Shown here: positions 7,936 to 15,810 of the stretch, piece after piece
Numbering within the stretch: position 1 is the first letter of the stretch
How the letters are laid out: each line of letters opens with the position of its first letter
Origin: Bifidobacteriaceae bacterium
GTDB taxonomy: Bacteria; Actinomycetota; Actinomycetes; Actinomycetales; WQXJ01
Assembly (NCBI GenBank): GCA_031267825.1
Contig: JAIRYJ010000033.1
Span: forward strand, 1-32,518
Direction: 5' to 3'
Length of the DNA stretch: 32,518 bases
Notes under the pieces: model-generated
The model's input: the letters and a program-made list of their open reading frames with translations, nothing else
What the model was told of the DNA's origin: nothing
Database searches by the model: none
Position numbers and translations under genes: made by a program

Positions 7936-8687
7936 CAGCGGGTCACCCCGAACTTACTCAGGACACTGAAATGCACCGGATCAAGCAGTGAAACAACATG
8001 TTCAACGAACTGGCCGTTTGGTGTGAATGAGGTGCGCACGGTGCGTAGGAAAGGTGTTCCGGCTGGGCGTTGCAGGGTTTGGGCGTCAGCTGGGCCGAGC
8101 AGATGAAGCGATACGATCTGTTCGCCGCGGGCGTCCTGCAGGCCGGCCCGGGCCAGACTGGCGGTCAGCGAGTCGTTGTGCAGCCCGAGTTCAGGCAGCG
8201 TTGACAGGTAACCCGAGTTTGGTACGTACGATCTTTCAAAGGACACCGGGTGGGGCGTGCCGTCCGGCCCGTCAGCTGATCGGAGCCGAGCCACCATGAC
8301 GAAGTCGGTGCCGTCAACATGTAGTGGCAAATCTGGCACGTCTTGGCGGGCTTTGACTTCGATGCCAAGCAGTTCGGTGGTGACCGAACGTGAAATGTCA
8401 GATAGCGCCGCGGTCCAGCCGGCTGACTGGTCGATGGCGTGGCCGTCGTAAACCACAACTGAACCGACCCCGCCGCGAGTTTCGATCAGTTTCCGGCGTT
8501 GCAGTTCGCTCAGCGCCTCCCGCACTGTGCCGCGCGACACGTGGAAGCGTGAGGCTAAGGCTTTCTCGCCAGCTAGCTTCTCGCCGGGGGCGTATTCACC
8601 CCCCTCGATTTGTTCAGCCAGGGTGTTGACTATGAGGTCTCGTTTGGTGGGAACTTTGACATTGCTCTTCCCGGTGTAAGTGGACAT
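7935..8687 (-). CDS. GntR/HutC-family transcriptional regulator with UTRA domain
   Basis: 250 residues from the ATG at 8,687; ATG 8,693 and upstream codons to 8,723 are in frame, but a promoter-like sequence ends just before 8,687. Residues about 15-75 form the winged helix (GEKLAGEKALASRFHVSRGTVREALSELQ, split over several helices). A C-terminal UTRA effector domain follows (VSFERSYVPNSG and later LRTVRTSFTPNGQFVEHVVSL). UTRA domains bind sugars or related metabolites that release the repressor from DNA. It is the first gene of the operon with the glycohydrolase and the kinase and is very likely their local, autoregulated repressor. Confidence 0.9.
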   Translation of the reverse strand: MSTYTGKSNVKVPTKRDLIVNTLAEQIEGGEYAPGEKLAGEKALASRFHVSRGTVREALSELQRRKLIETRGGVGSVVVYDGHAIDQSAGWTAALSDISRSVTTELLGIEVKARQDVPDLPLHVDGTDFVMVARLRSADGPDGTPHPVSFERSYVPNSGYLSTLPELGLHNDSLTASLARAGLQDARGEQIVSLHLLGPADAQTLQRPAGTPFLRTVRTSFTPNGQFVEHVVSLLDPVHFSVLSKFGVTR

Positions 8688-8723
8688 GTTCATACATGTA
8701 CAGCGTCTGCCCGCGCAAGTCAA
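8687..8723 (-). promoter_or_regulatory. Promoter and possible operator of the GntR operon
   Basis: Read on the - strand: TTGACT (8,723-8,718), a 17-nt spacer, then TACATG (8,700-8,695). The predicted transcription start would fall at or next to ATG 8,687, i.e. a leaderless mRNA. Two ACATGT palindromes separated by four bases overlap the -10 and the start, a natural repressor site. The -10 matches the consensus only in part. Confidence 0.45.
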
Positions 8724-8762
8724 CTCATTGGTGGTTAGTTTCGCTCAGCGCGTTTAAGCAGG

Positions 8763-9755
8763 TCACAAAGTGTGATCCGGGTCACTTTCTGGTCTTGTGC
8801 GAGGGGGCGGCGGGCTTTGGCGAACGGCCTCAGCGGCCGGTTCCAGCAATTCCGCGATTTCATCTAGTTCGGCCCGGATGGCGGCCAAACGTTGGACGAT
8901 GTCGTCCGGTTGGTTCCCGTGAACCTCCGCGGCCCGCGCTCCACCTAGTTGGCTGCCCGTATCTGACTGACCGGTCTCATCTGGCTCCTCGGCTTCACCG
9001 TTCCTGGCGACACCACCGATCGCGTCCACCACAATGCCAACCACAATGTTCAGCAAAATGTATGAAGCCAACACCATGAAGAGCAGAAAATATATCCAGG
9101 CGGACGGATAAACCGCGGTAATCGGATGTACCAGGTCTTGCCAGCCTTCCATTGTTGTCAGCTCAAACAACGAACTGAACGCCGCCCCCAGTCCACCAAA
9201 CCGTTCCGGGAAGTCTTGGCCGAACAGATCAATCCCAATAAGTGCGGCCACGTAAAACATGATTACCATCAGCAACGCGGTCCATCCAACCCCGGGGATG
9301 GCTCTGCCTAGAGCTGAAATGATGCGCCTTAGCTGGCCTATGCCTGATATTAGGCGCAGCGCGCGCAATGTCCGCAACAACCGCAGTATGCGGATAACCC
9401 GCATACCAGAGAACACGCCGCCAGTCGGAATAACCGAACTGACAGTTATTATGAAATCGAATATGTTCCAGCCGGACTTGAAATAGCTGGCCCGGTAAGC
9501 GATCAGTTTGGCTATCGCCTCCGCCACATAAATACCGACACAAATCAGGTTCACCCAGTTCAATACCGCCGTGGCATGTTGGCGGAAATACGGCATAGTT
9601 TCCAAGCCTAGGACTATCGCGTTCGCGACAATCACTCCCATTACGAAACCGCCGAACAGCTTTGTTTCGACCACTTTGTAGCACGTCCGACGCAGCCATG
9701 AATACTGGCTTGGGCTGGCTGGGGTGTCTTTTGGGCGCGCTTTCGGGGGTGCCAT
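8763..9755 (-). CDS. Voltage-gated cation channel, NaChBac-like one-domain type
   Basis: 330 residues from ATG 9,755, which has AGGAG 8 bases upstream; ATG 9,761 is too close to that site. The layout is S1-S6 with a re-entrant pore. The S4 voltage sensor at about 119-136 has Arg at every third position (RVIRILRLLRTLRALRLI). The pore helix ends in TMEGW (201-205), whose Glu would line the selectivity filter, and S6 follows (ILLNIVVGIVVDAI). The C-terminal tail has a predicted coiled coil (IVQRLAAIRAELDEIAELLE), as expected for tetramers. Known bacterial sodium channels have TLESW or close variants; TMEGW differs, so ion preference is open. Divergent from the thpR-like gene. Confidence 0.88.
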   Translation of the reverse strand: MAPPKARPKDTPASPSQYSWLRRTCYKVVETKLFGGFVMGVIVANAIVLGLETMPYFRQHATAVLNWVNLICVGIYVAEAIAKLIAYRASYFKSGWNIFDFIITVSSVIPTGGVFSGMRVIRILRLLRTLRALRLISGIGQLRRIISALGRAIPGVGWTALLMVIMFYVAALIGIDLFGQDFPERFGGLGAAFSSLFELTTMEGWQDLVHPITAVYPSAWIYFLLFMVLASYILLNIVVGIVVDAIGGVARNGEAEEPDETGQSDTGSQLGGARAAEVHGNQPDDIVQRLAAIRAELDEIAELLEPAAEAVRQSPPPPRTRPESDPDHTL

Positions 9756-9824
9756 GAACATTGCTCCTGCTGAATTGATGGGCGGCTCGGGCACCGCCGG
9801 GTCAAGCGGCATTGTACCGGCTGC

Positions 9825-9910
9825 CGGCCTGGCTGGCCTGGCAGCCTTGCGGCCTGGTCAGCCTGGCAACCTGGCGGCCTGGTTGGCCTGGCAACCTGGC
9901 GGCCTGGCCC
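9825..9910. repeat. Imperfect tandem repeat between divergent genes
   Basis: GC-rich GGCCTGG-type units. The same 22-bp string occurs at 9,861-9,882 and 9,886-9,907 (25-bp period), with decayed copies to the left. It lies between the channel gene and the thpR-like gene, where both promoters must be. Confidence 0.65.
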
Positions 9911-9952
9911 ACCGTGATTGGCCCGAGGCGTCCCATACGGCATGCTTGCTTG

Positions 9953-10570
9953 GTGAGGCTATTTTGCGCCATCCGTCCACCAGCCGAGGCACTTGACCAT
10001 TTGTCGGCCGCGCTCGGTTCGGTCTTGCGGCCTTCACTGGGACGCCGCTCACCTCTTCAGCCGCGCGGCAATTGGCATATCACCCTGGCTTTCTACGGCG
10101 AACTAGCGGATGGTGCGGTGCCCCAACTAGTAGCTGAACTGACCGAACGTCTAGGTCCAATCGCTCCCTTCGCACTTGAGTTGCGTGGCGCCGGCCGGTT
10201 CGGCCGCGGTGTTGGCTGGATTGGGCTGGGCGGTCAGATGGAGCGATTCAACCAGGCCAGAACCGCGGCGCTGACGGCTGGCCAGTCTTGTTCGGTTGAT
10301 CCTCCGGCTGCGCCGGATACCCGGCACCCGGCCAGCCACCCTCATCTGACCATTACCCGGTCAGCCGGCAGGCCCGCGCTGGCCGACGCCCTTCAGGCCA
10401 TGGCCTGTTATCTGGGACCTAGCTGGCTGGTCCGCCAGGCGGTTCTGGTGCGGTCGGAACTCGGTGGCGGACCCGGTGGCCACGCCCTCTACGAACCAAT
10501 GGCCACCATCCCACTGGCCGGACCCAGGCCAGAGGGTGGCGCCGAGCACAGAAATCCGTACAACTCGTAG
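9953..10570 (+). CDS. thpR: RNA 2',3'-cyclic phosphodiesterase (ThpR/LigT, 2H family)
   Basis: 205 residues from a GTG at 9,953 (MRLFCAIRPP..., the usual family start); upstream in-frame codons run through the intergenic tandem repeat and are rejected. Both catalytic H-x-T-x motifs of the 2H phosphoesterase fold are present: HITL at about residue 42 and HLTI at about residue 130. The enzyme opens 2',3'-cyclic phosphate ends of RNA, and in other bacteria can join tRNA halves in vitro. It is a single gene, divergent from the ion channel and convergent with the MFS transporter. The 15 residues after GGPGGHALYEP, including ATIPLAGP, fit the usual C-terminal strand. Confidence 0.88.
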   Translation: MRLFCAIRPPAEALDHLSAALGSVLRPSLGRRSPLQPRGNWHITLAFYGELADGAVPQLVAELTERLGPIAPFALELRGAGRFGRGVGWIGLGGQMERFNQARTAALTAGQSCSVDPPAAPDTRHPASHPHLTITRSAGRPALADALQAMACYLGPSWLVRQAVLVRSELGGGPGGHALYEPMATIPLAGPRPEGGAEHRNPYNS

Positions 10571-10579
10571 TGCCGTATC

Positions 10580-10605
10580 CGCTGGTGAGAGCTTCGCTCA
10601 CAGCG
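10580..10605. terminator. Hairpin between convergent genes, related to 3,551-3,573
   Basis: CGCTG-g-TGAG pairs with CTCA-CAGCG (one bulged G) around AGCTTCG. The core GGTGAGAGCTTCGCTC is shared with the hairpin at 3,552-3,567. It sits between the thpR-like stop (10,570) and the MFS stop (10,645). Confidence 0.55.
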
Positions 10606-10644
10606 CGTCAACTTGGGCCGCGAAGGGAGTTGTTCAAAACCCTC

Positions 10645-11886
10645 CTAGGCGCGGTCAACCTGACGGTTGAGTCGCTCCATCGCCAATCCCAAGATCAATA
10701 CCAGCCCCGCCAAATAGGCTGGCAGTAGCGCCATTGACGCCAGACCGGCCAGCAAACCAAAGAGTGGCGCCAAGAAAGTTGAACCAATATAGGCCGCTGC
10801 CATTTCTAACCCAATTACGCCTTGCGAATTGGCGGCTCCAAAAATGGCTGGCGTCTGATGAATAATCGCTGGGTAAACCGGTGCGCAGCCTAAACCAATC
10901 AGGGCCAACGCCACCAGGACAAGCCACTGTCCACCAAAAGGCAACGCCAATAGAACAACTCCGCCTACCATAGTTCCAGTACCGCCCCGGATTAGTCGGC
11001 GATCTCCGATCCGGTCAGCGAAGAACCCGCAAATAAACCGGCCCGCCGTAATGCCAATAAACAGCAGCGCGGTGAACTTAGCGGCTTCAGCGGGGTTCAT
11101 ATCGCGCTCGGTCACAAGGTAAGTCGCGGCCCACAGAGCGGCTGTTGTCTCAGCCCCGCAATAAGCCAAGAAGGCCATTAGGACAGCCCTAACGCCTCTG
11201 ATATCAATCATGGCGCGCAAACCTATTGATGCCTGCTTTGACTCTGAGTTGTCCTCGGCTTGCGGTGCCTTGCGCCACAGCGGCAAACTGGCGAACAGCA
11301 GTAATGCCACGCCGACTTGAATAAGTGAAACAATCCCATAACCGCCATGCCAGCCTCTGGCGGTGCCTAACGCATAGCTCATAATGTATGGACTTGTCAG
11401 CGCGCCGACTCCCCAAAAGCAATGTAACCAATTCATGTGCCGGGCAGCGAAACGCAGAGCGACATAGTTGTTGAGCGCCGCGTCAACCGCTCCGGCCCCC
11501 AAACCGTAAGGCACCGCCAGAACACATAACTGCCAGAAGTGGTCCGCCTGAGAGAATCCGGCTAGCGCTACAGCGGTTACGGCAACGCTCCAGGCGGTCA
11601 CCGCGCCCGGGCCAAACCGCTTAGTTATACGGTCTGAATTGAGTGCTGACAGAACTGTTCCAGCCGAGATTATGAGTGCCACAATTCCGCCCCAGCTCAG
11701 CGGCACACCGAGTTCTGGACCCATCGCGGGCCAGCCCGAGCCGAGCAGTGAATCTGGCAGTCCCAAGGACACGAAGGCCACATAGATAACGGCCAGGACA
11801 AGGGAATACATGGTGTGATCGAGCTTAGCGTCCCGCCTCGCTATGTCGCTCTGACACCCCTGCCCGCCGCCGGTCGGCTTCCGCAT
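10645..11886 (-). CDS. MFS transporter
   Basis: 413 residues from ATG 11,886, or 388 from ATG 11,811. The hydrophobic family-like part begins at the second (MYSLVLAVIYVAFVSLGLPDS), and the 25 preceding residues are polar and lack support, so 11,811 may be the true start. About 12 membrane segments are visible in two halves joined by a charged loop (APQAEDNSESKQ) near residue 210. The intracellular loop motif after TM2 is SDRITKRFG and the equivalent in the second half is FADRIGDRR, both MFS-A like. The short LGLPDSLLGSGWP segment in TM1 resembles the FucP-like/sugar-type branch as I remember it; the substrate is unknown. No linked enzyme gene suggests one. Confidence 0.85.
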   Translation of the reverse strand: MRKPTGGGQGCQSDIARRDAKLDHTMYSLVLAVIYVAFVSLGLPDSLLGSGWPAMGPELGVPLSWGGIVALIISAGTVLSALNSDRITKRFGPGAVTAWSVAVTAVALAGFSQADHFWQLCVLAVPYGLGAGAVDAALNNYVALRFAARHMNWLHCFWGVGALTSPYIMSYALGTARGWHGGYGIVSLIQVGVALLLFASLPLWRKAPQAEDNSESKQASIGLRAMIDIRGVRAVLMAFLAYCGAETTAALWAATYLVTERDMNPAEAAKFTALLFIGITAGRFICGFFADRIGDRRLIRGGTGTMVGGVVLLALPFGGQWLVLVALALIGLGCAPVYPAIIHQTPAIFGAANSQGVIGLEMAAAYIGSTFLAPLFGLLAGLASMALLPAYLAGLVLILGLAMERLNRQVDRA

Positions 11887-12156
11887 ATTGAAGACGTCCT
11901 GGGCGGGTGTTCCGCGTTGCTCTGGGGTCCCGCTTGGCGCTGACTGTCACCCGAATCCTGGCCCTGGCCGCAGGTTGGCGTTCCAGCCGCCGGTCGAGCG
12001 CGGGAGGACCATGACTCGACCGCTAGACGCCGACCAATCCAGCGCGGGATGATTATCACTCGGGTGCGGGCCCGCCTGGCGCGTTGCCCTCACCTAATTC
12101 GCCTAGCCGTAACCTGATCGGCTAGACTGCCGCGAGTGTCGGCGGTGGTGCCGCGC

Positions 12157-12232
12157 GGGGCATTGGCGCAGTTGGTAGCGCGCTTCCATGGCATGGAAGA
12201 GGTCAGGGGTTCGAATCCCCTATGCTCCACCA
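12157..12232 (+). tRNA. tRNA-Ala, anticodon GGC
   Basis: A 76-nt cloverleaf with CCA encoded (12,230-12,232). Acceptor arms GGGGCAT / ATGCTCC pair with one G:U. The anticodon stem is CTTCC/GGAAG around loop ATGGCAT, giving anticodon GGC (codon GCC). The T arm is AGGGG-TTCGAAT-CCCCT. The region 3' of it is accessory in character, consistent with an insertion hotspot, but I found no second copy of the tRNA 3' end that would mark an att site. Confidence 0.95.
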
Positions 12233-12395
12233 TATTGACGACGTTCCAACACTGACCCGGTCGGTGGACCAGGGCAGCTGGTGCGCGCAAGGGTGCATGA
12301 GCGGCCAATATTCGTCGGCTCGCCGCAATCTGCTCAGCCATCCACCTGCTAAGTGCCCAGTAGCTCGGCTGCAATCTGCGCAGTGTTTCGGTAGG

Positions 12396-13661
12396 ATGGC
12401 CATTGTGGAGTATCAACCTCGACTGGTCGACGTCGAGTTGCGTGACCGGCTTCAGGCCGTTGGCGCCGTGCTGTTGCGCGGCCCAAAGGCCTGCGGGAAG
12501 ACCGAAACCGCCCGTCAGCAGGCCAATAGCGAGATCCAGATCGACGACAGCCCCCTGGTGCTCACCGCCATGGCGAGCGATCCAACGTATCTGCTGCAAG
12601 GGGCCACGCCTAGGCTGATCGATGAATGGCAAGAGCAACTCCCATTGTGGAACACGGTGCGCCACGAGGTGGACCGGCGGCAGGGCAAAGGACAGTTCAT
12701 CCTGACGGGCTCTTCCACGCCCAGGGACGACGCGCTGACTCATCTGCACAGCGGGGTAGGTCGCTTCGGCGTGGTCGACGTACGCACCATGACCTGGTTC
12801 GAAAGAGACTGGTCGACGGGAGACGTTTCACTGGCGGAGCTGCTCGCGGGCGGCGAAGCGAGTTCGGCGGCCTCGGACATCGACCTTCCAGCGGTGGCCG
12901 CCAAGTTGGCCGTCGGAGGCTGGCCCGGCAATCTCGGCTTGTCGGAGCGCCACGCCTTGGAAGCGAACCGCGACTACCTCGAGTTGTTGGTAACCCAGGA
13001 CATGCGTCGCGCCGCTGGCGCGCGCCTTGACCCGGGCCGGGTTCGCCGTGTCCTGCAATCGTTGAGCCGCAATGTGTCGGCGGAATGTGAGATCTCGACC
13101 ATCGCGGCGGACGCCGGCGGGGCGGACGGTCCACTATCGCGGAACACGGTAGCCGAGTACTTAGAAGCGCTGAGACTGCTGATGGTGACCGAGGACCTCA
13201 CTGCTTGGAGCGCCCACATCAGGTCGAGGGCGCGGCTCCGGAAAAGTCCCAAGAGACACTTCGCCGACCCGTCGCTCGCTTGCTCAGCTCTTGGGCTGAC
13301 CCCTGACCGCCTGCTGAAGGACCTCGGCTTTCTCGGCTTGCTGTTCGAGTCTCAAGCGGTTCACGACTTGCGTTGTTACGCGCAGTTGTCCAATGGCCAT
13401 CTTTCCCATTACCGGGACTCAAACGGCCTGGAGGCCGATGCCGTCTTGGAACAAGCCGACGGGTCATGGGCCGCTTTCGAGGTCAAGCTCGGCTTCGGCG
13501 CCGTTCAAGCGGGAGCCTCATCATTGTTGGCCTTCGCCGCCAACATCGACCGGTCGAAAACCGGGCCGCCGTTGGCATTGGTGGTCATCACCGGTTCCGG
13601 ATTCGCGCATCGGCGTCCCGACGGCGTGTACGTGGTCCCCCTCGACCGGCTCCGCGCCTGA
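12396..13661 (+). CDS. AAA_14/DUF4143-family ATPase
   Basis: 421 residues from ATG 12,396; earlier in-frame codons reach into the tRNA and are rejected. Walker A is GPKACGKT (about 28-35). A Walker B-like LIDEWQ lies near residue 72 and the sensor FILTGSS near residue 102. The DUF4143 half follows with a small helical region (LSRNTVAEYLEALRLLMV) and a C-terminal Asp...GluValLys motif (ADAVLE then AAFEVKLG) like a degenerate PD-(D/E)XK nuclease core. These ATPases are scattered, often horizontally moved genes of unknown function, sometimes discussed as defence- or TA-associated. A fragment of a second such gene lies at 15,721-15,810. Confidence 0.88.
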   Translation: MAIVEYQPRLVDVELRDRLQAVGAVLLRGPKACGKTETARQQANSEIQIDDSPLVLTAMASDPTYLLQGATPRLIDEWQEQLPLWNTVRHEVDRRQGKGQFILTGSSTPRDDALTHLHSGVGRFGVVDVRTMTWFERDWSTGDVSLAELLAGGEASSAASDIDLPAVAAKLAVGGWPGNLGLSERHALEANRDYLELLVTQDMRRAAGARLDPGRVRRVLQSLSRNVSAECEISTIAADAGGADGPLSRNTVAEYLEALRLLMVTEDLTAWSAHIRSRARLRKSPKRHFADPSLACSALGLTPDRLLKDLGFLGLLFESQAVHDLRCYAQLSNGHLSHYRDSNGLEADAVLEQADGSWAAFEVKLGFGAVQAGASSLLAFAANIDRSKTGPPLALVVITGSGFAHRRPDGVYVVPLDRLRA

Positions 13662-13958
13662 GCCGCCGCCCTCAACGCGCCGCGATACCACTCGTTTTCG
13701 CTGCCCAATCAGTGAAACCAATGCGCGGGGGAGTGTTGGAACTTTGTCCCATATGGTCCACCAGAGTTCACTTATCCGAACTGCTGAACTGTGCATTTGT
13801 TCTGGGCTTAGCCCGCCTTGCGTGAGCCGAACTCCGAGATCGACAACACGGTCCCGTGGGCCAGCGCCCAAGGCGCGCGGCCGAGTTGGGCAGAGATCTC
13901 CCGCAGTGGGGGCCAAGGCGGCGGCCAACCGCGGATGGTTCGGCAAGGGTTGAGACGG
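13662..13958. other. Gap between ATPase and antitoxin genes
   Basis: No complete gene is visible. On the - strand, a short stretch upstream of 13,818 reads as protein-like (REISAQLGRAPWALAHG), which could be a remnant; I cannot assign it. Confidence 0.3.
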
Positions 13959-14405
13959 TCACGGAAGCGGTCCCTTCAGCGCTCCTTCCAGCAGACTTCT
14001 GCCGATTGCGCGTTCGCGTGAATCCGGGAGCCTTGATGCAGGACTTGAACGAGGCGAGGGCGGATCGGCCGAGGCTTTCCCGGCCGTGTGGCCGTCCGCG
14101 GTCGGCAAGGGCCGCATCGCCTCGGAGACGACGTTGGTATCAAGGACGATCACGGCAGTGTCGTCGGCTCCGCCGGGGTCCTGTCGCGTATCGCGGCCGA
14201 GCGCGGCCAGGTCGTCGTCGGTCAGCGCGAGGTCGCGGCCGAGCGCGGCCAGGGCATCGCCGAGCAGGAGCCGACGGGAGGGCACGAGGGCGGCACTCAG
14301 AATCTCGCGCACCTCGGCCTCCGCGCTGCGGCCGTGCCCGGCCGCGGGCACCCGCAGCGCACGGTGTACCTCGTCGGGAACGCTCCGGACGGTTAGGACT
14401 GCCAT
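13959..14405 (-). CDS. FitA-like RHH antitoxin fused in frame to a truncated PIN toxin
   Basis: Residues 1-85 are a ribbon-helix-helix antitoxin: the DNA-binding strand AVLTVRSVPDEVHRAL, then HGRSAEAEVREILSAAL, then an acidic toxin-binding tail (LALTDDDLAALGRDT). There is no stop before VIVLDTNVVSEAMRP, which is the exact start of a VapC/FitB-type PIN nuclease including its first catalytic Asp. After about 12 PIN residues the protein becomes Ser/Pro/Arg-rich and unlike any PIN domain. So the antitoxin is intact, but the toxin has been lost and its stub translated as a tail. The start has GGAGG 8 bases upstream. Regulation is probably by self-binding, as in other FitA proteins. Confidence 0.8.
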   Translation of the reverse strand: MAVLTVRSVPDEVHRALRVPAAGHGRSAEAEVREILSAALVPSRRLLLGDALAALGRDLALTDDDLAALGRDTRQDPGGADDTAVIVLDTNVVSEAMRPLPTADGHTAGKASADPPSPRSSPASRLPDSRERAIGRSLLEGALKGPLP

Positions 14406-14595
14406 TGCTCCACCTCCAACATCTGCGACAGCGTTTTATCCTGTTGCGGTCATGGAGTCGATCCGCTCTTGATTCATCAGTGTTGATCGCGAACGGGGAT
14501 GCTTGCCTCATTTAGAAATGATCACGAAACGTGGTGTGGTGTTTGGTGGTTTGGGTGTGCGGCCGGTTCGGCGGCGAGTCATGAAAGGACTGTTG

Positions 14596-14667
14596 ATGGC
14601 TACCAGGCAGCAGCCCAACAGCCTCTACTGGCCTAAAGACGACGGGTTCGTTACCGTTTGGGGATGA
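14596..14667 (+). CDS. Short ORF overlapping the start of the DUF2510 gene
   Basis: 23 codons from ATG 14,596 (an in-frame ATG lies at 14,581), preceded by AAAGGA seven bases upstream. It ends in a TGA that overlaps the next ATG (ATGA at 14,664-14,667). The next gene has almost no ribosome site of its own, so this ORF may act as a coupling leader. The peptide (ending in DDGFVTVWG) matches nothing I know; it may equally be a remnant of a larger gene. Confidence 0.4.
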   Translation: MATRQQPNSLYWPKDDGFVTVWG

Positions 14668-15716
14668 GCACCCAACCCCCGGGGTGGTACCCCGATCCTC
14701 GCGACTCCAGAAACATGTGGTACTGGGACGGCAAGAACTGGTTCGGCCCTGCGGCCAGACCAGTAGAACCCAAGCCATACGTCGAGCCAATACCCCAACC
14801 ACAAACACCGCCCCAGCTATCCGCGCGGTCGTTGGGACCATTGACCGCGGGCGCCCTGCCAGGCAATGAATCAACCCTGGGAGGACAGCCGACAACCGAT
14901 TCGGCGGCGGCGCGACCTTTCAAGCTACCCAGCTTAAAGATGATGGCTTGGTCGTTCGCCGCTGTGGTGGGCGGGCTGCTGGTCATATTGACCCTAGTGA
15001 CCGGCAACGCTAACGGGCCTGACCAGCGGACACGGCCGACCCCGTGGGCGGCCCAGTTCTCCGCCACACCAAGTCGCGAACCGACGCCCTCGGCCAAGCC
15101 GGAGATCGTTGACGTGGCCACATGCACAACCGCGATACCGCCAGAAGACATTCCAGAGCTTGTTAGCGGGATGATTAGCGGCAAGCTAAGTGATGGAGAA
15201 TCTGTTACCGCCGTTGAGTTCGCCGACAGAACCATCTCAGTCGCGGCGGACCTGACAGGATCTGACACCACGCTTTCCCCGGACAAGCTAGCGGAGCTGC
15301 GGTTTACCAGCCTGACGGCCCCCCTAGTAGCGCCAACTAGCCCAACCCGGACAACCATTGATACAAGCTGGCAGTGCTTCTACGCGCAATGGGGAACGGT
15401 CACGGTCACCTTCAACGGAATGAGCCCAGTGACGATGACTAAGGCGGACTTATTGGACAAAGAAGGCGGCGGCTACTATTTCGACCCGGCGAAGATTTCA
15501 GCGGCCTCCAAGGCGGCATACATACCGCCCACCACACAAGCCCCAGAACCCACTCTCACAACGCCAGCACCAACAACCGCGCCACCACCAGCGACTGACG
15601 TGTACTACAAGAATTGTGACGAGGCCCGTGCCGCCGGAGCAGCACCAATCAGGGAAGGGGCTCCCGGTTACCGGCCCGGCCTCGACCGGGACAAAGACGG
15701 CTGGGCCTGCGAATGA
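14664..15716 (+). CDS. DUF2510 - transmembrane - Excalibur domain protein
   Basis: 350 residues from ATG 14,664. The N terminus has the DUF2510 motif (PPGWYPDPRDSRNMWYWDGKNW region, about 6-27), then a Pro-rich cytoplasmic linker, and one transmembrane segment at about 94-112 (SFAAVVGGLLVILTLVTG). The extracellular part contains a Cys-containing domain, a Thr/Pro/Ala-rich linker (about 275-310) and a C-terminal Excalibur calcium-binding domain (YYKNCDEARAAGAAPI, then DRDKDGWACE with the DxDxDG loop). A surface protein binding calcium is likely; the biological role is unknown. Translation is probably coupled to the short ORF at 14,596. A DUF4143 ATPase relic begins 5 bp after its stop. Confidence 0.85.
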   Translation: MSTQPPGWYPDPRDSRNMWYWDGKNWFGPAARPVEPKPYVEPIPQPQTPPQLSARSLGPLTAGALPGNESTLGGQPTTDSAAARPFKLPSLKMMAWSFAAVVGGLLVILTLVTGNANGPDQRTRPTPWAAQFSATPSREPTPSAKPEIVDVATCTTAIPPEDIPELVSGMISGKLSDGESVTAVEFADRTISVAADLTGSDTTLSPDKLAELRFTSLTAPLVAPTSPTRTTIDTSWQCFYAQWGTVTVTFNGMSPVTMTKADLLDKEGGGYYFDPAKISAASKAAYIPPTTQAPEPTLTTPAPTTAPPPATDVYYKNCDEARAAGAAPIREGAPGYRPGLDRDKDGWACE

Positions 15717-15720
15717 GCGT

Positions 15721-15810
15721 GCCGTAGGCGGCTTCGGTGTGTTGGACTTGCGCACCATGTCACGGTTCGAACAGGGCTGGTCGAGCGGCAACGTCTCGTT
15801 GATCAGTTTG
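15721..15810 (+). pseudogene. Fragment of a second DUF4143-type ATPase
   Basis: Translated in one frame, codons 15,724-15,801 match the intact ATPase (residues about 121-146) at 17 of 26 positions, e.g. LDLRTMSRFEQGWSSGNVSL against VDVRTMTWFERDWSTGDVSL. There is no Walker A part upstream (the DUF2510 gene ends at 15,716) and no C-terminal half downstream. This is a decayed remnant that diverged from, or was acquired separately from, the copy at 12,396. Confidence 0.8.

Noticed and set aside
12222..12395. N-terminal extension of the DUF4143 ATPase reading frame
   Set aside because: The extended frame starts inside the 3' end of tRNA-Ala; the protein family similarity begins at ATG 12,396.
12090..12749. 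219-codon open frame on the - strand across the tRNA and the ATPase start
   Set aside because: It is antisense to a tRNA and to a recognisable gene, and has no family features.
13856..14515. 219-codon Arg-rich + strand frame
   Set aside because: Antisense shadow of the FitA-like gene; the composition is typical of a high-GC wrong frame.
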